Below, piece after piece: positions 28,893-37,558 of a DNA stretch of 64,000 nucleotides (position 1 is the stretch's first letter; each line of letters starts with the position of its first letter). The DNA comes from Butyrivibrio sp. MB2005. GTDB lineage: Bacteria; Bacillota; Clostridia; Lachnospirales; Lachnospiraceae. The DNA lies in the NCBI RefSeq assembly GCF_000424285.1, contig NZ_AUJP01000016.1, positions 81,737 through 145,736 of the forward strand, written 5' to 3'. The position numbers and the translations under genes are program-made. The notes below the pieces were generated by a model. It did no database searches and had not been told where the DNA came from. It saw only the letters and a program-made list of their open reading frames with translations.

Positions 28893-29954
28893 TTATATTT
28901 CCCTCAAAACATCTATTGTTCTGATAAGTCCCTTTTTCATATCATAAGCAGCGCTCCAGCCAAGTCCCTTAAGCTTTTTGGAATCAAGGATAGCCTTTGT
29001 TGCTTTTGAATAGCCTGCTGCCTCTGTGGCATCCGGAATCTCAAATACCACTTCTTTTCCTGTGTATTCCGCGATGAGCTTTGCCATATCACGAAGTGTT
29101 ATATCTGAATCAGGATCAGCAATATTGTAAGCTTCGCCGCTCTTTCCAAGGAACAGGCAATACAGAAGGCCGCTTACCGCATCAGCCACATAGCTGTAGG
29201 AATAAAGCTGTGTGCCCTCGGACTTAAGAATAATATCTTCGCTGTCCACACCTTTTTTGATGAACTGTGAAATAGCTTTGGTATCGCTCTTAAGCATTGA
29301 TGGGCCGTAGGTCCTTGATAATCTGGGGATTACAACATCCAGCTCCTTCTGCTTCATATATGCCTGGCAGAGAGCCTCTCCTGCACGCTTACTCTCGGGA
29401 TATCCTGCGCGAAGGGTATTACAGTCAATATATCCAAGGTAATCCTCTGCAAAATATTCTGTATCACCACGGTTTTCACCATACACTTCTACGGATGAAG
29501 CGAAAACAAAACGTGCAGCCTTAGAATCTGCCGCATAATCAAGCATATTTTTAAGGCCGATGATATTGGTAATAACTGTACCTATAGGATCTGTTGAATA
29601 CTGAAGAGGATGAGTGTTACTTGCAAGATGAAGCACATAATCCGCCTTGATATCACTAAGCTCAGGATTTATATCATCATTTACGTCCTGGGTTATAGCC
29701 TTAAAATACTCGTTATCAGAGGAAATGCCGAATCTGTCATAGATTCGCTCTTTGCTCCTTCCAAGGGCAACAATCTTAATGCCTGCGGCATTTTTCTCAT
29801 TTCGTTTCTGCAAAACATCTATCAGGAAGCTTCCTATAAGACCTGTTGCCCCGGATAAAACCACAGTTTTTCCGTTCAGCTTTTCCCAGGGGATATCAAG
29901 TCCTGCGACATAAGCCACATCCTCTAAATATTTTGCATTTTCACTAAGTTTCAT
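28893..29954 (-). CDS. Extended SDR NAD(P)-dependent epimerase/dehydratase
   Basis: 353 residues. The Rossmann motif GATGLIGSFL is at residues 35-44. The catalytic set is FASSVEVYG (S153/S154), then Y185-PES-K189. RLSRTYGPSM matches the substrate-binding part of extended SDRs that act on nucleotide sugars. An N-terminal extension of ~30 residues precedes the nucleotide-binding fold. The neighbour upstream in transcription (29984) is a TarI/IspD-like cytidylyltransferase, and a LicD gene follows. So its substrate may be a CDP-linked sugar or polyol rather than the usual UDP or dTDP sugar. That is inferred from context alone; the sequence shows only an extended SDR with an intact active site. 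Confidence 0.85.
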   Translation of the reverse strand: MKLSENAKYLEDVAYVAGLDIPWEKLNGKTVVLSGATGLIGSFLIDVLQKRNEKNAAGIKIVALGRSKERIYDRFGISSDNEYFKAITQDVNDDINPELSDIKADYVLHLASNTHPLQYSTDPIGTVITNIIGLKNMLDYAADSKAARFVFASSVEVYGENRGDTEYFAEDYLGYIDCNTLRAGYPESKRAGEALCQAYMKQKELDVVIPRLSRTYGPSMLKSDTKAISQFIKKGVDSEDIILKSEGTQLYSYSYVADAVSGLLYCLFLGKSGEAYNIADPDSDITLRDMAKLIAEYTGKEVVFEIPDATEAAGYSKATKAILDSKKLKGLGWSAAYDMKKGLIRTIDVLREI

Positions 29955-29983
29955 AAAAATCCGTCTCCGTGTGTAGTATCAGA

Positions 29984-30709
29984 TTATTTAAGCCAGTTGT
30001 CCTTATCTGACTTAAGGTATGCCTTGAACATTTCCAGGTCATCCTTGGTTGTAAGCTTGATGTTTTTATCTGAGCCCGCTGCAAAGTGCAGAGTCTCTCC
30101 AAGCTCAACCATCATAGTATTGGTATAAGCACTTCCCTTTATTCCTATCTCCTTCTCGAAGGCTTCGTGGTAAGCCCAGTCAAGCTTGCCGAATTTGTAA
30201 GCCTGAGGAGTAGATACTCGTCTGAGAGTCTCTCTGGGAATGAATTTCTTGGTAGTACTTTCATCTTCCTCGTTTACCACAAAAATCTGCTCGTTGTAAG
30301 GAAGGGATGTTACAGCATTGCCATACTTCTGGCATACTACAATAACGTCTGAAAGAACCATCTCATCTACAAGAGGTCTGATTCCGTCGTGAATGATGAT
30401 AGTATCGTCGTCTTTAACCTTACCTTCTAAGTTGAAGACACCGTTTCTGATGGACTCCTGACCGCTGTTACCGCCGGGAACGATCCACTTAAGCTTGGTT
30501 ATATTGAACTGCTTGGCATAAGCCCAAACCATATCCTGCCATCCATCTATGCACACAAGCTCAATCTCATCTATCTGGGGATGCTTCTGAAAGCCCTCTA
30601 ATGTATAGATCAGCACCGGTTTATCATATACATTGATAAACTGCTTGGGAATGTCCTGCTGCATACGATGTCCTGATCCGCCTGCGATAATAATTGCTAT
30701 GTTTGCCAT
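29984..30709 (-). CDS. TarI/IspD-family cytidylyltransferase
   Basis: 241 residues. The N-terminal IIAGGSGHRMQQDIPKQF (residues 7-24) has the glycine loop and the conserved Arg15 and Lys22 that bind CTP. HDGIRPLVD and TPQAYKF match the IspD/TarI family. Family members make CDP-methylerythritol (IspD) or CDP-ribitol (TarI/Bcs1). Its place between LicD, SDR and TagF-type genes favours a teichoic-acid role. The usual TarJ-type alcohol dehydrogenase partner is absent; an extended SDR (28893) takes its place, so the polyol or sugar may not be ribitol. A GAGGAAG site precedes the ATG. Confidence 0.85.
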   Translation of the reverse strand: MANIAIIIAGGSGHRMQQDIPKQFINVYDKPVLIYTLEGFQKHPQIDEIELVCIDGWQDMVWAYAKQFNITKLKWIVPGGNSGQESIRNGVFNLEGKVKDDDTIIIHDGIRPLVDEMVLSDVIVVCQKYGNAVTSLPYNEQIFVVNEEDESTTKKFIPRETLRRVSTPQAYKFGKLDWAYHEAFEKEIGIKGSAYTNTMMVELGETLHFAAGSDKNIKLTTKDDLEMFKAYLKSDKDNWLK

Positions 30710-30733
30710 ACTTCCTCACTTTCAATAAAAAAA

Positions 30734-31672
30734 TTATTCACCAAAACTAAGTTCAACTGCTGAATGTATCTCTCTGTTCTCTACCGGCGGAATCTTCATG
30801 TAATCACTGCCGTAGAGAATCTCCATATAGGTCTCTGTTCCCTTGGGAATTCTTACCTTCATACCTTCAAAAACGGCTTCACGGGATTCGCACATATCCT
30901 CCCGTCTGTACATTTCTCCAAAGAAATGCTTCCTTCCACTGGGAATACAAACATGTTCCGTATTGCCCTTTCGGCACAAAGAATACCAGAAAATCGTATC
31001 CTTAGCCATTTTGTCCAGACTTCTCCAATTAAACAAAGACCCGATTCTCTTCTTTTTAAGATAAGCTTTTTTCAGTTCTTCATTATTTACAAGAAACGGT
31101 AACAACTCTTTCCAATCTCTTGCTGTCTTTCTGCAGGTAAGAAGATATCCCCAGAAAAGACATATTATACCATGGATATTTCTTTTAACTATATTATCAT
31201 AAGTATTCTCAAGAACAAAAATATCTATGAATATCCCGGTATCTTCCATTGTAAGCTCATTAAAAGCTTTGTATACGGTGCCCTTTTTCTTTATCTGCAC
31301 ATGTGACATGCCATAGCCCCTGCCGGATTCAGGGCTGCAGAGTACATATTTATCACCTAGTCTTTTATCAAACACCGTTTTTAAGTGCTCAAAGTCCTTC
31401 CTTGGCATATTTATGTCTATGTCATCATCCCAGGGAATAAACCCCTGATGCCTGATTGCACCAAGAACACTTCCTCCACTCAGTGTGTAAAAGATTTCCT
31501 CGCCATCAAAGACTTCTATAAAATCCTTAAGCATTTCAAGCAGAGTACTCTGAAGTTTTTTAAGATGCTCATCGCTCAGTTCAAATGTACCAGGAGCACC
31601 TCTGAAACCGACCTTAAAAAAATGCCTTTTATCTTCAGCACCTATTTTTACACCATTACTTTTATCAGCCAT
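30734..31672 (-). CDS. LicD-family phosphotransferase (second copy)
   Basis: 312 residues, soluble. The LicD core GAIRHQGFIPWDDDIDIN lies at about residues 71-88, with the metal-binding acidic cluster at 82-86. It carries a ~35-residue N-terminal extension compared with the copy at 26242-27081. The ATG lies one base after the stop of the YidC/phosphotransferase fusion gene with only a weak ribosome site, so its translation is likely coupled to that gene. It should transfer a phosphorylated amino-alcohol or polyol from a CDP donor. The nucleotidyltransferase/PLP fusion at 35701-37533 is the best candidate in the window to supply that donor. Confidence 0.9.
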   Translation of the reverse strand: MADKSNGVKIGAEDKRHFFKVGFRGAPGTFELSDEHLKKLQSTLLEMLKDFIEVFDGEEIFYTLSGGSVLGAIRHQGFIPWDDDIDINMPRKDFEHLKTVFDKRLGDKYVLCSPESGRGYGMSHVQIKKKGTVYKAFNELTMEDTGIFIDIFVLENTYDNIVKRNIHGIICLFWGYLLTCRKTARDWKELLPFLVNNEELKKAYLKKKRIGSLFNWRSLDKMAKDTIFWYSLCRKGNTEHVCIPSGRKHFFGEMYRREDMCESREAVFEGMKVRIPKGTETYMEILYGSDYMKIPPVENREIHSAVELSFGE

Positions 31673-31673
31673 A

Positions 31674-34439
31674 TCAATAGGGAAGTACAGCCTTTTTCTG
31701 GACTATACTCCAGTTCTCCTTTTTTCGCATATCATCATGTACCGATAGCCACATGGATGGAATAAACTGAGTACCGTTGTTTTCGTGAATATTATGCTTC
31801 TTAGAGGCAATTATATACTGATCATGGGCATATTTCTCGTCATCATTGATAGTCTTTCCCGTAAACGGATTTGTTGGCTCATCAATTATTCCATCGACAG
31901 CAAGAACGGGCGTATCAGCGTTTGTCATAAACTCTTCATTCGTCTTTATTTCACCATCAGCGTCAAAATCTTTTGAAAGCAAAAGCGGGTAATAGAACTG
32001 AGCGTCCATTAACATTTTACCTTCATCATCCAATATCAGATTATCCAACTGATGAAGTGAACGTCCATGATCAGAGGTTATGATAATTCTTGTATTATCA
32101 TATACTCCATTTTCTTTTAAGTATTTAATCCATTCAGCTATCTCAAGAATGGATGCCATATTCACATGATAATGAGCCATTCTTCTGCCGGTATCCATCA
32201 AAATAGATTGCCCGCCTACAGTAAATCTGTCAGTGTTTTCAGCATCATACTCTGTATTATCCACAAGTGCCTCTACTGAATAATCAGGCTCTCCAAGCAT
32301 ATGAGGACGATGGGGCGTCTCATTATCAATCATCATGAATGTATCGCCCTCCTCTGTAATATGTGTGATATTACTGAGATTTTGCAGTACAGTATAACTT
32401 TCAAGGAACTCTGTACTAATACCCTTCGACACAGAGAGACCTTCCACACTCTGTTTGCCGGGGATTGAGGGATCATCATATCTATTATAGTTAGAACTGT
32501 TATAAAGAGAAGGCTGAACTATCACGGGCATGGATTTCATCAGACTATAGCAGAAAAAATCCGACTTTCTTCGATCAACAATGCCTTCTTTTATTTCCGT
32601 CTGCATAAACTTACCCTTGGCATGATATGCTTTTATGTTCGGATAATCATCATATATTGAAAGATCAGCATAAGTGGAATATCCGGCATATGGCGGATCT
32701 ATCACCGTAACATCGTAGCCATTTTCGTCAAACAGCACCGGCATAACCTTAAGTGCCTCATTATGCTTATCCCCCAGAAGCTCTGTATCTCTCTTGTTAA
32801 GTTCAGCAGGGGTATATTCATAACCTCCAAAAAGCGCAGGAGTACCAAAATTGGTACTTGGGCCAAAGGAAATGGTATTGGGATAATACGTAAATCCCGA
32901 GAAAATCTCCCTGAGCTCAGGCTTTTCCTTGAGAATATACGGAAAATACGAATTCATTCCACGATCAAGCATGAACACTATTACGTTCTTACCGCTTTTA
33001 CATAAATTAAACTCCGGCGTATCCTCCGCCGCATGCTTTACTTCATCATCAAGTTCAGCAACAGACATATGGATTGATGACATATTAATTACAGCCATAA
33101 CTGCAAGTGCCATTATTGCTACTGAAAGTACTGACAGGCATACCTTTTGGAATTTTTTTACCACAAAGATCACTAACACAGTAACCAGTACAATCACAAG
33201 GAGACTGGAAATCTTTTCAAACTTTGAAAACTCAAGCCCCTCTTCAAATTCAAGTTCTGATGACAAAGTTCCAAGATTTCTGCCATAGAACATGAAATCT
33301 AATGTCGCTACTACACTTAAGACAACCATAAGCTTGTCAAATATGGGTCTATAAGTTTTCCCTGCAAGCCAGTAGAAAACTCCCATCCATATTACAAATG
33401 TACCAATAGCCACAGAAAAAGTACTGCAAATATACCAAAGCGGATGAACAAAATAATTAATATCCACAAGTTCCTGGGGTGAAGCATGCACTACAGAAAC
33501 CGGAATAACAACACCAATAAGCATAACTAAATAAACCGCTCCAGCCCAAAACAGTTTGGGATTAGCTGTTCCACGAATTTTTATAGCAACCTCAGAATTC
33601 ACTTTTCGCTTAAATACATATAATAAAAAAGGGCAAAAACATGCTAAACCAATTAATTCTACAAATGCTCTGTGATGCCAGTTACTGTCGAAGTAGAAAC
33701 CTATTCCGTAAATTATAATCACAGTTCCTATTATCGCAAACAATATAGAAAGAACCTTCTTGGGATTCTTCAGTTTATAAAATATGGTCTTTATGAGAGA
33801 GAACAAATTGTTCAAAGTCCAATAAAAGACAAGACCCGCCGGTGAATCATACAAAAAGATCAGGAAAAAGATTGCCATGCTGTATAACTGAACTTTGGTC
33901 TTTAACGGATAGCCTTTCGTAAAGATCGCGCAGGAAATCAGATTGATTCCTGTCATTATTATCGGAAGAAGATTGACATTCAGTCCAAAGATGCTTAAAA
34001 GGCCATCCGGCTTACCGAGATCGCCTATTACACCAAAAGACACACCCTGTAGTATCCAAAGATGAGACAAAAACTGATATGCAGCAATAAAAAAAGGGAT
34101 TTCCAAGAAAAGCGAAATCGAACCCTTAAATACATCCGTAGGACGATAATCGTTTTGTCTGTAATATGTCTGAAGCATCATTACACGCTCATCGCCTTTG
34201 AATGTTTTCTTTATATGAGCTATTCCATCGTGAAGTCTGTCCTCTGTATCGCGCTCTTCCTCCTGGACAGCATCGGCTCTCTTATAAAGCGGAAGAACCA
34301 GAAAATTAATGGCAAGACTCAACGCAATTATGGATAATCCCGGATTTACGACAATCTTATTAGCTGTTATAAAAACTATCTCAAAAAAAATCCTTAAGGG
34401 ACTAATGAGTAGTGAATATATTATTTCTGAAACACTCAT
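31674..34439 (-). CDS. YidC/Oxa1-like domain fused to LTA-synthase/sulfatase-fold phosphotransferase
   Basis: 921 residues. Residues 1-225 match the YidC/Oxa1 core: membrane helices, a charged helical hairpin (about 55-100), YQFLSHLWI, and DSPAGLVFYWTLNNLFS. The groove arginine of insertases (as in IRLILFPL) is replaced by N45 (INFLVLPL). Six or more further membrane segments follow (230-450). The outside domain (475-921) has the alkaline-phosphatase-fold pattern: D492 in VIVFMLDRG, a nucleophile candidate T533 in NFGTPALFGG, H710 in NETPHRPH, and D790-H791 in IIITSDHGRS. It overlaps the TagF-type gene by four bases (ATGA) and is followed by LicD after one base. It probably transfers a phospho-group to the surface polymer. 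The YidC-like part may anchor or pass substrate; insertase activity is doubtful. Confidence 0.85.
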   Translation of the reverse strand: MSVSEIIYSLLISPLRIFFEIVFITANKIVVNPGLSIIALSLAINFLVLPLYKRADAVQEEERDTEDRLHDGIAHIKKTFKGDERVMMLQTYYRQNDYRPTDVFKGSISLFLEIPFFIAAYQFLSHLWILQGVSFGVIGDLGKPDGLLSIFGLNVNLLPIIMTGINLISCAIFTKGYPLKTKVQLYSMAIFFLIFLYDSPAGLVFYWTLNNLFSLIKTIFYKLKNPKKVLSILFAIIGTVIIIYGIGFYFDSNWHHRAFVELIGLACFCPFLLYVFKRKVNSEVAIKIRGTANPKLFWAGAVYLVMLIGVVIPVSVVHASPQELVDINYFVHPLWYICSTFSVAIGTFVIWMGVFYWLAGKTYRPIFDKLMVVLSVVATLDFMFYGRNLGTLSSELEFEEGLEFSKFEKISSLLVIVLVTVLVIFVVKKFQKVCLSVLSVAIMALAVMAVINMSSIHMSVAELDDEVKHAAEDTPEFNLCKSGKNVIVFMLDRGMNSYFPYILKEKPELREIFSGFTYYPNTISFGPSTNFGTPALFGGYEYTPAELNKRDTELLGDKHNEALKVMPVLFDENGYDVTVIDPPYAGYSTYADLSIYDDYPNIKAYHAKGKFMQTEIKEGIVDRRKSDFFCYSLMKSMPVIVQPSLYNSSNYNRYDDPSIPGKQSVEGLSVSKGISTEFLESYTVLQNLSNITHITEEGDTFMMIDNETPHRPHMLGEPDYSVEALVDNTEYDAENTDRFTVGGQSILMDTGRRMAHYHVNMASILEIAEWIKYLKENGVYDNTRIIITSDHGRSLHQLDNLILDDEGKMLMDAQFYYPLLLSKDFDADGEIKTNEEFMTNADTPVLAVDGIIDEPTNPFTGKTINDDEKYAHDQYIIASKKHNIHENNGTQFIPSMWLSVHDDMRKKENWSIVQKKAVLPY

Positions 34440-35689
34440 TTATTTACTACCTGTTCACTTTCCTTTGCAAGCTGATCATATTTTGCCATAAGCCAGTCAA
34501 CTGTTCGCTTGGTACCCTCTTCGTAGTGGCACCATGTCTCGGATCTCACCTGCCTGCGACCTTCCTCATACTTTGGATCCTCTATACATGTATCAATCAT
34601 TTCCTTAAGAGAATCCATCTTATCAGCAGTAAGCTTCATGCCAATTCTGGGAAGCGCTGTAAGAGTCCATACTTCTTTTTTAAGCCACCATGCATCATAA
34701 GGTGCAGTGTCAAATTCAGTATCTGCATAGATTATGGGCTTATCATAAACAAGGGCAAAATCAAATGTAACACCTGAAAAATCCGAAATAAGAATATCTG
34801 AACGCTTTAATACCTCAAAATTGTCAACATCCCTGTTCCACTCAAGCTGATCAGATTCCGGATACATCTTCATTATTTTGTCGATCATTTCTGTCTCTGA
34901 CGCAAATGACTGTGGATGAGGACGTACAATAACGTGATATCCTGTATCCAATAGTTTGCCTATAATATCGCCGCCAAACTTTGAAAAAATTGCGCTGGGG
35001 CCCCAGGACGGTGCTAACAAAACTGTCCTCTCATGAGGCTCTGCCGGTCCGCTGTCTTTCAGTTTCTTAACCATTTCATCCATATAAGGCAGACCTACAA
35101 CACAGCATTCCTTCTCCGGAAGATTACGCATTTTTTCAAGCTGTCTTACCTCATCAACCTGATAATCGCCGGACAAAAGAAGCGCATCATAATAATCGAT
35201 GCCGAACATTCTGTACAGCACCACCTCACCTGCAGCATGCAAAATATGAACGTAACATTTTACGCCTTTGGATTTCTTCCACTGATAAACATCCAGTCCC
35301 GGCGTGGAAGATAAAACCATTGTCGCCTCTAAGAAATTGAGACGAACAAATGCCTTATTGTTCTCGCCAATAAACTCCCCTTTAATATTTTCGTAGGGAT
35401 TAGTAAGAGCCGGGTCATCAGGCGACTGAGTCATATAAACAACCTTCATTCCCCTTTTGTCCAGCTCTCTGCATATGGGCTCAAAAACATTCCAATATCT
35501 TTTATTATCAGAATAGATGACAAATGGAATTTCTTCCGTGTTCTTGTCAGTTACCCTTCCACCGCCCAGCATAAATTTCAGCTTTACGATTCCTATTCTG
35601 ATCACATATCTTATAGCTCCAAGAATACCGATAAGCACCGCAAAAAGAATGCTACCAGTACCAGGATCTATATAACACATCATTCTCAT
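34436..35689 (-). CDS. Membrane-anchored CDP-glycerol glycerophosphotransferase-family protein
   Basis: 417 residues. The start MCYIDPGTGSILF followed by a membrane segment (about 12-38) is a recurrent N-terminus in this subfamily. The TagF-type domain carries the histidines YVHILHAAGE (about 150) and VIVRPHPQS (about 270), then ILISDFSGVTFDFALVYDKP. It is the smallest of three TagF-family proteins here and the only one with a clear membrane anchor. It overlaps the YidC-fusion gene by four bases, so the two products are made together and may share an acceptor. It may act as the priming or linker enzyme (TagB-like) while the larger two extend the chain; this division of labour is inferred. Confidence 0.87.
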   Translation of the reverse strand: MRMMCYIDPGTGSILFAVLIGILGAIRYVIRIGIVKLKFMLGGGRVTDKNTEEIPFVIYSDNKRYWNVFEPICRELDKRGMKVVYMTQSPDDPALTNPYENIKGEFIGENNKAFVRLNFLEATMVLSSTPGLDVYQWKKSKGVKCYVHILHAAGEVVLYRMFGIDYYDALLLSGDYQVDEVRQLEKMRNLPEKECCVVGLPYMDEMVKKLKDSGPAEPHERTVLLAPSWGPSAIFSKFGGDIIGKLLDTGYHVIVRPHPQSFASETEMIDKIMKMYPESDQLEWNRDVDNFEVLKRSDILISDFSGVTFDFALVYDKPIIYADTEFDTAPYDAWWLKKEVWTLTALPRIGMKLTADKMDSLKEMIDTCIEDPKYEEGRRQVRSETWCHYEEGTKRTVDWLMAKYDQLAKESEQVVNK

Positions 35690-35700
35690 TTCTTACTTCC

Positions 35701-37533
35701 TTATTCAAAACTCTTAAGTAAGTCTATTAGCTTTCCGTTATCCTCCTCATTCCTTACGGCAATTCTTACGTACTGTTTACCATCGTTTATCTTTGGAGTG
35801 ATATCTTTAATAAATAAATTGTTTTCAAGAAGTTTCATGGCAATCTCTCTTGAACTCTTTCCACCCTCTATTCTGCATAAAATATAATTAGCCTGGGATG
35901 AAAACGGTGTAATATATTTTATTTCAGACAGAGCATTCATGAGATTCTTTCTGCTGTTTCTCACCTTTTCAAGAGATTTGAAGTAATCCTTGTCATACTT
36001 CTCCTTTATCTGCATGAAAAACTCACCAAAGGAATTAATATTCCAAATGGCAACATCCTTCTTAACAAAACAGATTGTATCCTCATCTGAACTTGCCATG
36101 ATTCCCAATCTTGCTCCGGGAACTCCATAGCATTTTGAAATACTCTTTACTATATAAAGTCTGTTGTAAAGTGCAAGAATATCTTCTTTTAAAATAGTGA
36201 GATCTGTCACAGTCTCCTCTCCGCTCAGATCAGCAAAATCAACAAAACTCTCATCTATTATTAATACGATTCCTTTGTTCTTTGCCCACTCAATAAGTTT
36301 GAGAACTCCATCTCTGCTTATATAATTTCCGCTGGGATTATCCGGGTTGATCAGTACAAGCGCATTTATTTCCTTGTCTGAATAGAATTCTATCAGATCA
36401 TCCTCAGTATAATGGTAGTCCTCAGTTTGTGGAACGTAACTCAATATCCGATCTCTGTCGTATCTGTTTGGATATTCTTCAAATGTCGGGTATACACAGC
36501 CTATCTTATCTGTATCTGACAAAAGCTTTTCCATAAGACTCTTGATCAGCTCTGCTGCACCATTCCCAACAACTATGTGATTCTGTCTGATTCCAAATGA
36601 GCTTGCAGCTGCTAAAGAATTTACTGCCATTCCTGAAGGATACTGCGTAAGAAGCTCTGTGAAATTGGACTTCATTTCATCTATCATCTTAACAGGAGGG
36701 TAATAGGGATTTACCAAATAGCAAAAATCGATCATTTTAGGATATCTCCAATACCCACCATATCTGGAAGCAATCTTATCAAAATGATCCTCTTCCGATG
36801 AAGCAAAAAGAGATTCGGCGATATCAAGATCCTGAATATTATCTATCTCATACCAAACCTGGCCTTCAAGTCTTTTTGCTCTTATCTCTCTTGTCTCAAG
36901 CAGTGATATCAGTTTAATAACAGATTCATAGTATTCATTCTCTCCCATAGCCTTCTCATATGCCGTGAGGAATGGTACATATGTATTCTTTGAAAAAGAT
37001 GCACTGAACTTGTAAATATTTACTGTCTTATAGTAATTGTCTTTTTTCGAGAATCGAAGATATTTACCCGGGATAAAGTTGGTAATACAGTCTTCGTCAT
37101 CAAGCTCCATGCACGTTCCGTCCATCCAGCTTTCAAACTTGTCTACCAAAGCAAGTGTCTGCCTGTCATCATCCAAAAGTGCATCTATTACACTTTCCTC
37201 AAAAACAAGATCAGACTCAAGCAAAAGTGTGTCCTCAGAACACAGATAGTCCTTTGCAAGAGCCAGTGAATAAATATTATTTGTTTTGTTGTACACAGGA
37301 TTATCAATAAACTCTATGGGAGTATTAATCCCCAATGTGTTAATGTAATCTATAAGTTCCTTACCTTTATAACCAACAACGATAACTATCCTGGATAAAT
37401 TCTTTTTATCAAGAATCCTAAGGGATCGCTCGATCATGGTAATTCCATTTACCTTAACCATACATTTTGTATTGTCATTGGTAAGGAATTTTAATCGCTT
37501 ACCCATACCAGCTGCCAATATAATGCCCTGCAT
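35701..37533 (-). CDS. Fused sugar-type nucleotidyltransferase and PLP-dependent fold-type I enzyme
   Basis: 610 residues. Residues 1-240 form a LicC-like nucleotidyltransferase (MQGIILAAGMGKRLKFLT, KCMVKVNG, LLLESDLVF). Residues 250-610 are a class I/II aminotransferase-fold domain with NPDNPSG (397-403), IIDESF (D427) and the PLP lysine K467 in SISKCYGVPGARLG. That half is closest in pattern to histidinol-phosphate aminotransferase and CobD-type phosphothreonine decarboxylase. One possible reading is that a phosphoamino acid is decarboxylated to a phospho-amino-alcohol, which the first domain turns into a CDP donor for the LicD proteins nearby. Transamination of a phosphonate is an alternative. 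No pepM or phosphonopyruvate decarboxylase gene is seen. AAGGAG lies seven bases before the ATG. Confidence 0.85.
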   Translation of the reverse strand: MQGIILAAGMGKRLKFLTNDNTKCMVKVNGITMIERSLRILDKKNLSRIVIVVGYKGKELIDYINTLGINTPIEFIDNPVYNKTNNIYSLALAKDYLCSEDTLLLESDLVFEESVIDALLDDDRQTLALVDKFESWMDGTCMELDDEDCITNFIPGKYLRFSKKDNYYKTVNIYKFSASFSKNTYVPFLTAYEKAMGENEYYESVIKLISLLETREIRAKRLEGQVWYEIDNIQDLDIAESLFASSEEDHFDKIASRYGGYWRYPKMIDFCYLVNPYYPPVKMIDEMKSNFTELLTQYPSGMAVNSLAAASSFGIRQNHIVVGNGAAELIKSLMEKLLSDTDKIGCVYPTFEEYPNRYDRDRILSYVPQTEDYHYTEDDLIEFYSDKEINALVLINPDNPSGNYISRDGVLKLIEWAKNKGIVLIIDESFVDFADLSGEETVTDLTILKEDILALYNRLYIVKSISKCYGVPGARLGIMASSDEDTICFVKKDVAIWNINSFGEFFMQIKEKYDKDYFKSLEKVRNSRKNLMNALSEIKYITPFSSQANYILCRIEGGKSSREIAMKLLENNLFIKDITPKINDGKQYVRIAVRNEEDNGKLIDLLKSFE

Positions 37534-37558
37534 TTTAATTCTCCTTAAATATATTCAA

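Noticed and set aside
29984..30709. Housekeeping IspD of the isoprenoid pathway
   Set aside because: The context of LicD, SDR and TagF genes fits a TarI-like role better; sequence alone does not separate the two, so the neutral family name is used.
31674..34439. Annotation as the cell's membrane protein insertase YidC
   Set aside because: Only the first quarter is YidC-like, the key groove arginine is missing, and the rest is a phosphotransferase-fold domain.
35701..37533. Firm assignment to phosphonate (aminoethylphosphonate) synthesis
   Set aside because: No PEP mutase or phosphonopyruvate decarboxylase gene is in the window, so this is kept only as an alternative.
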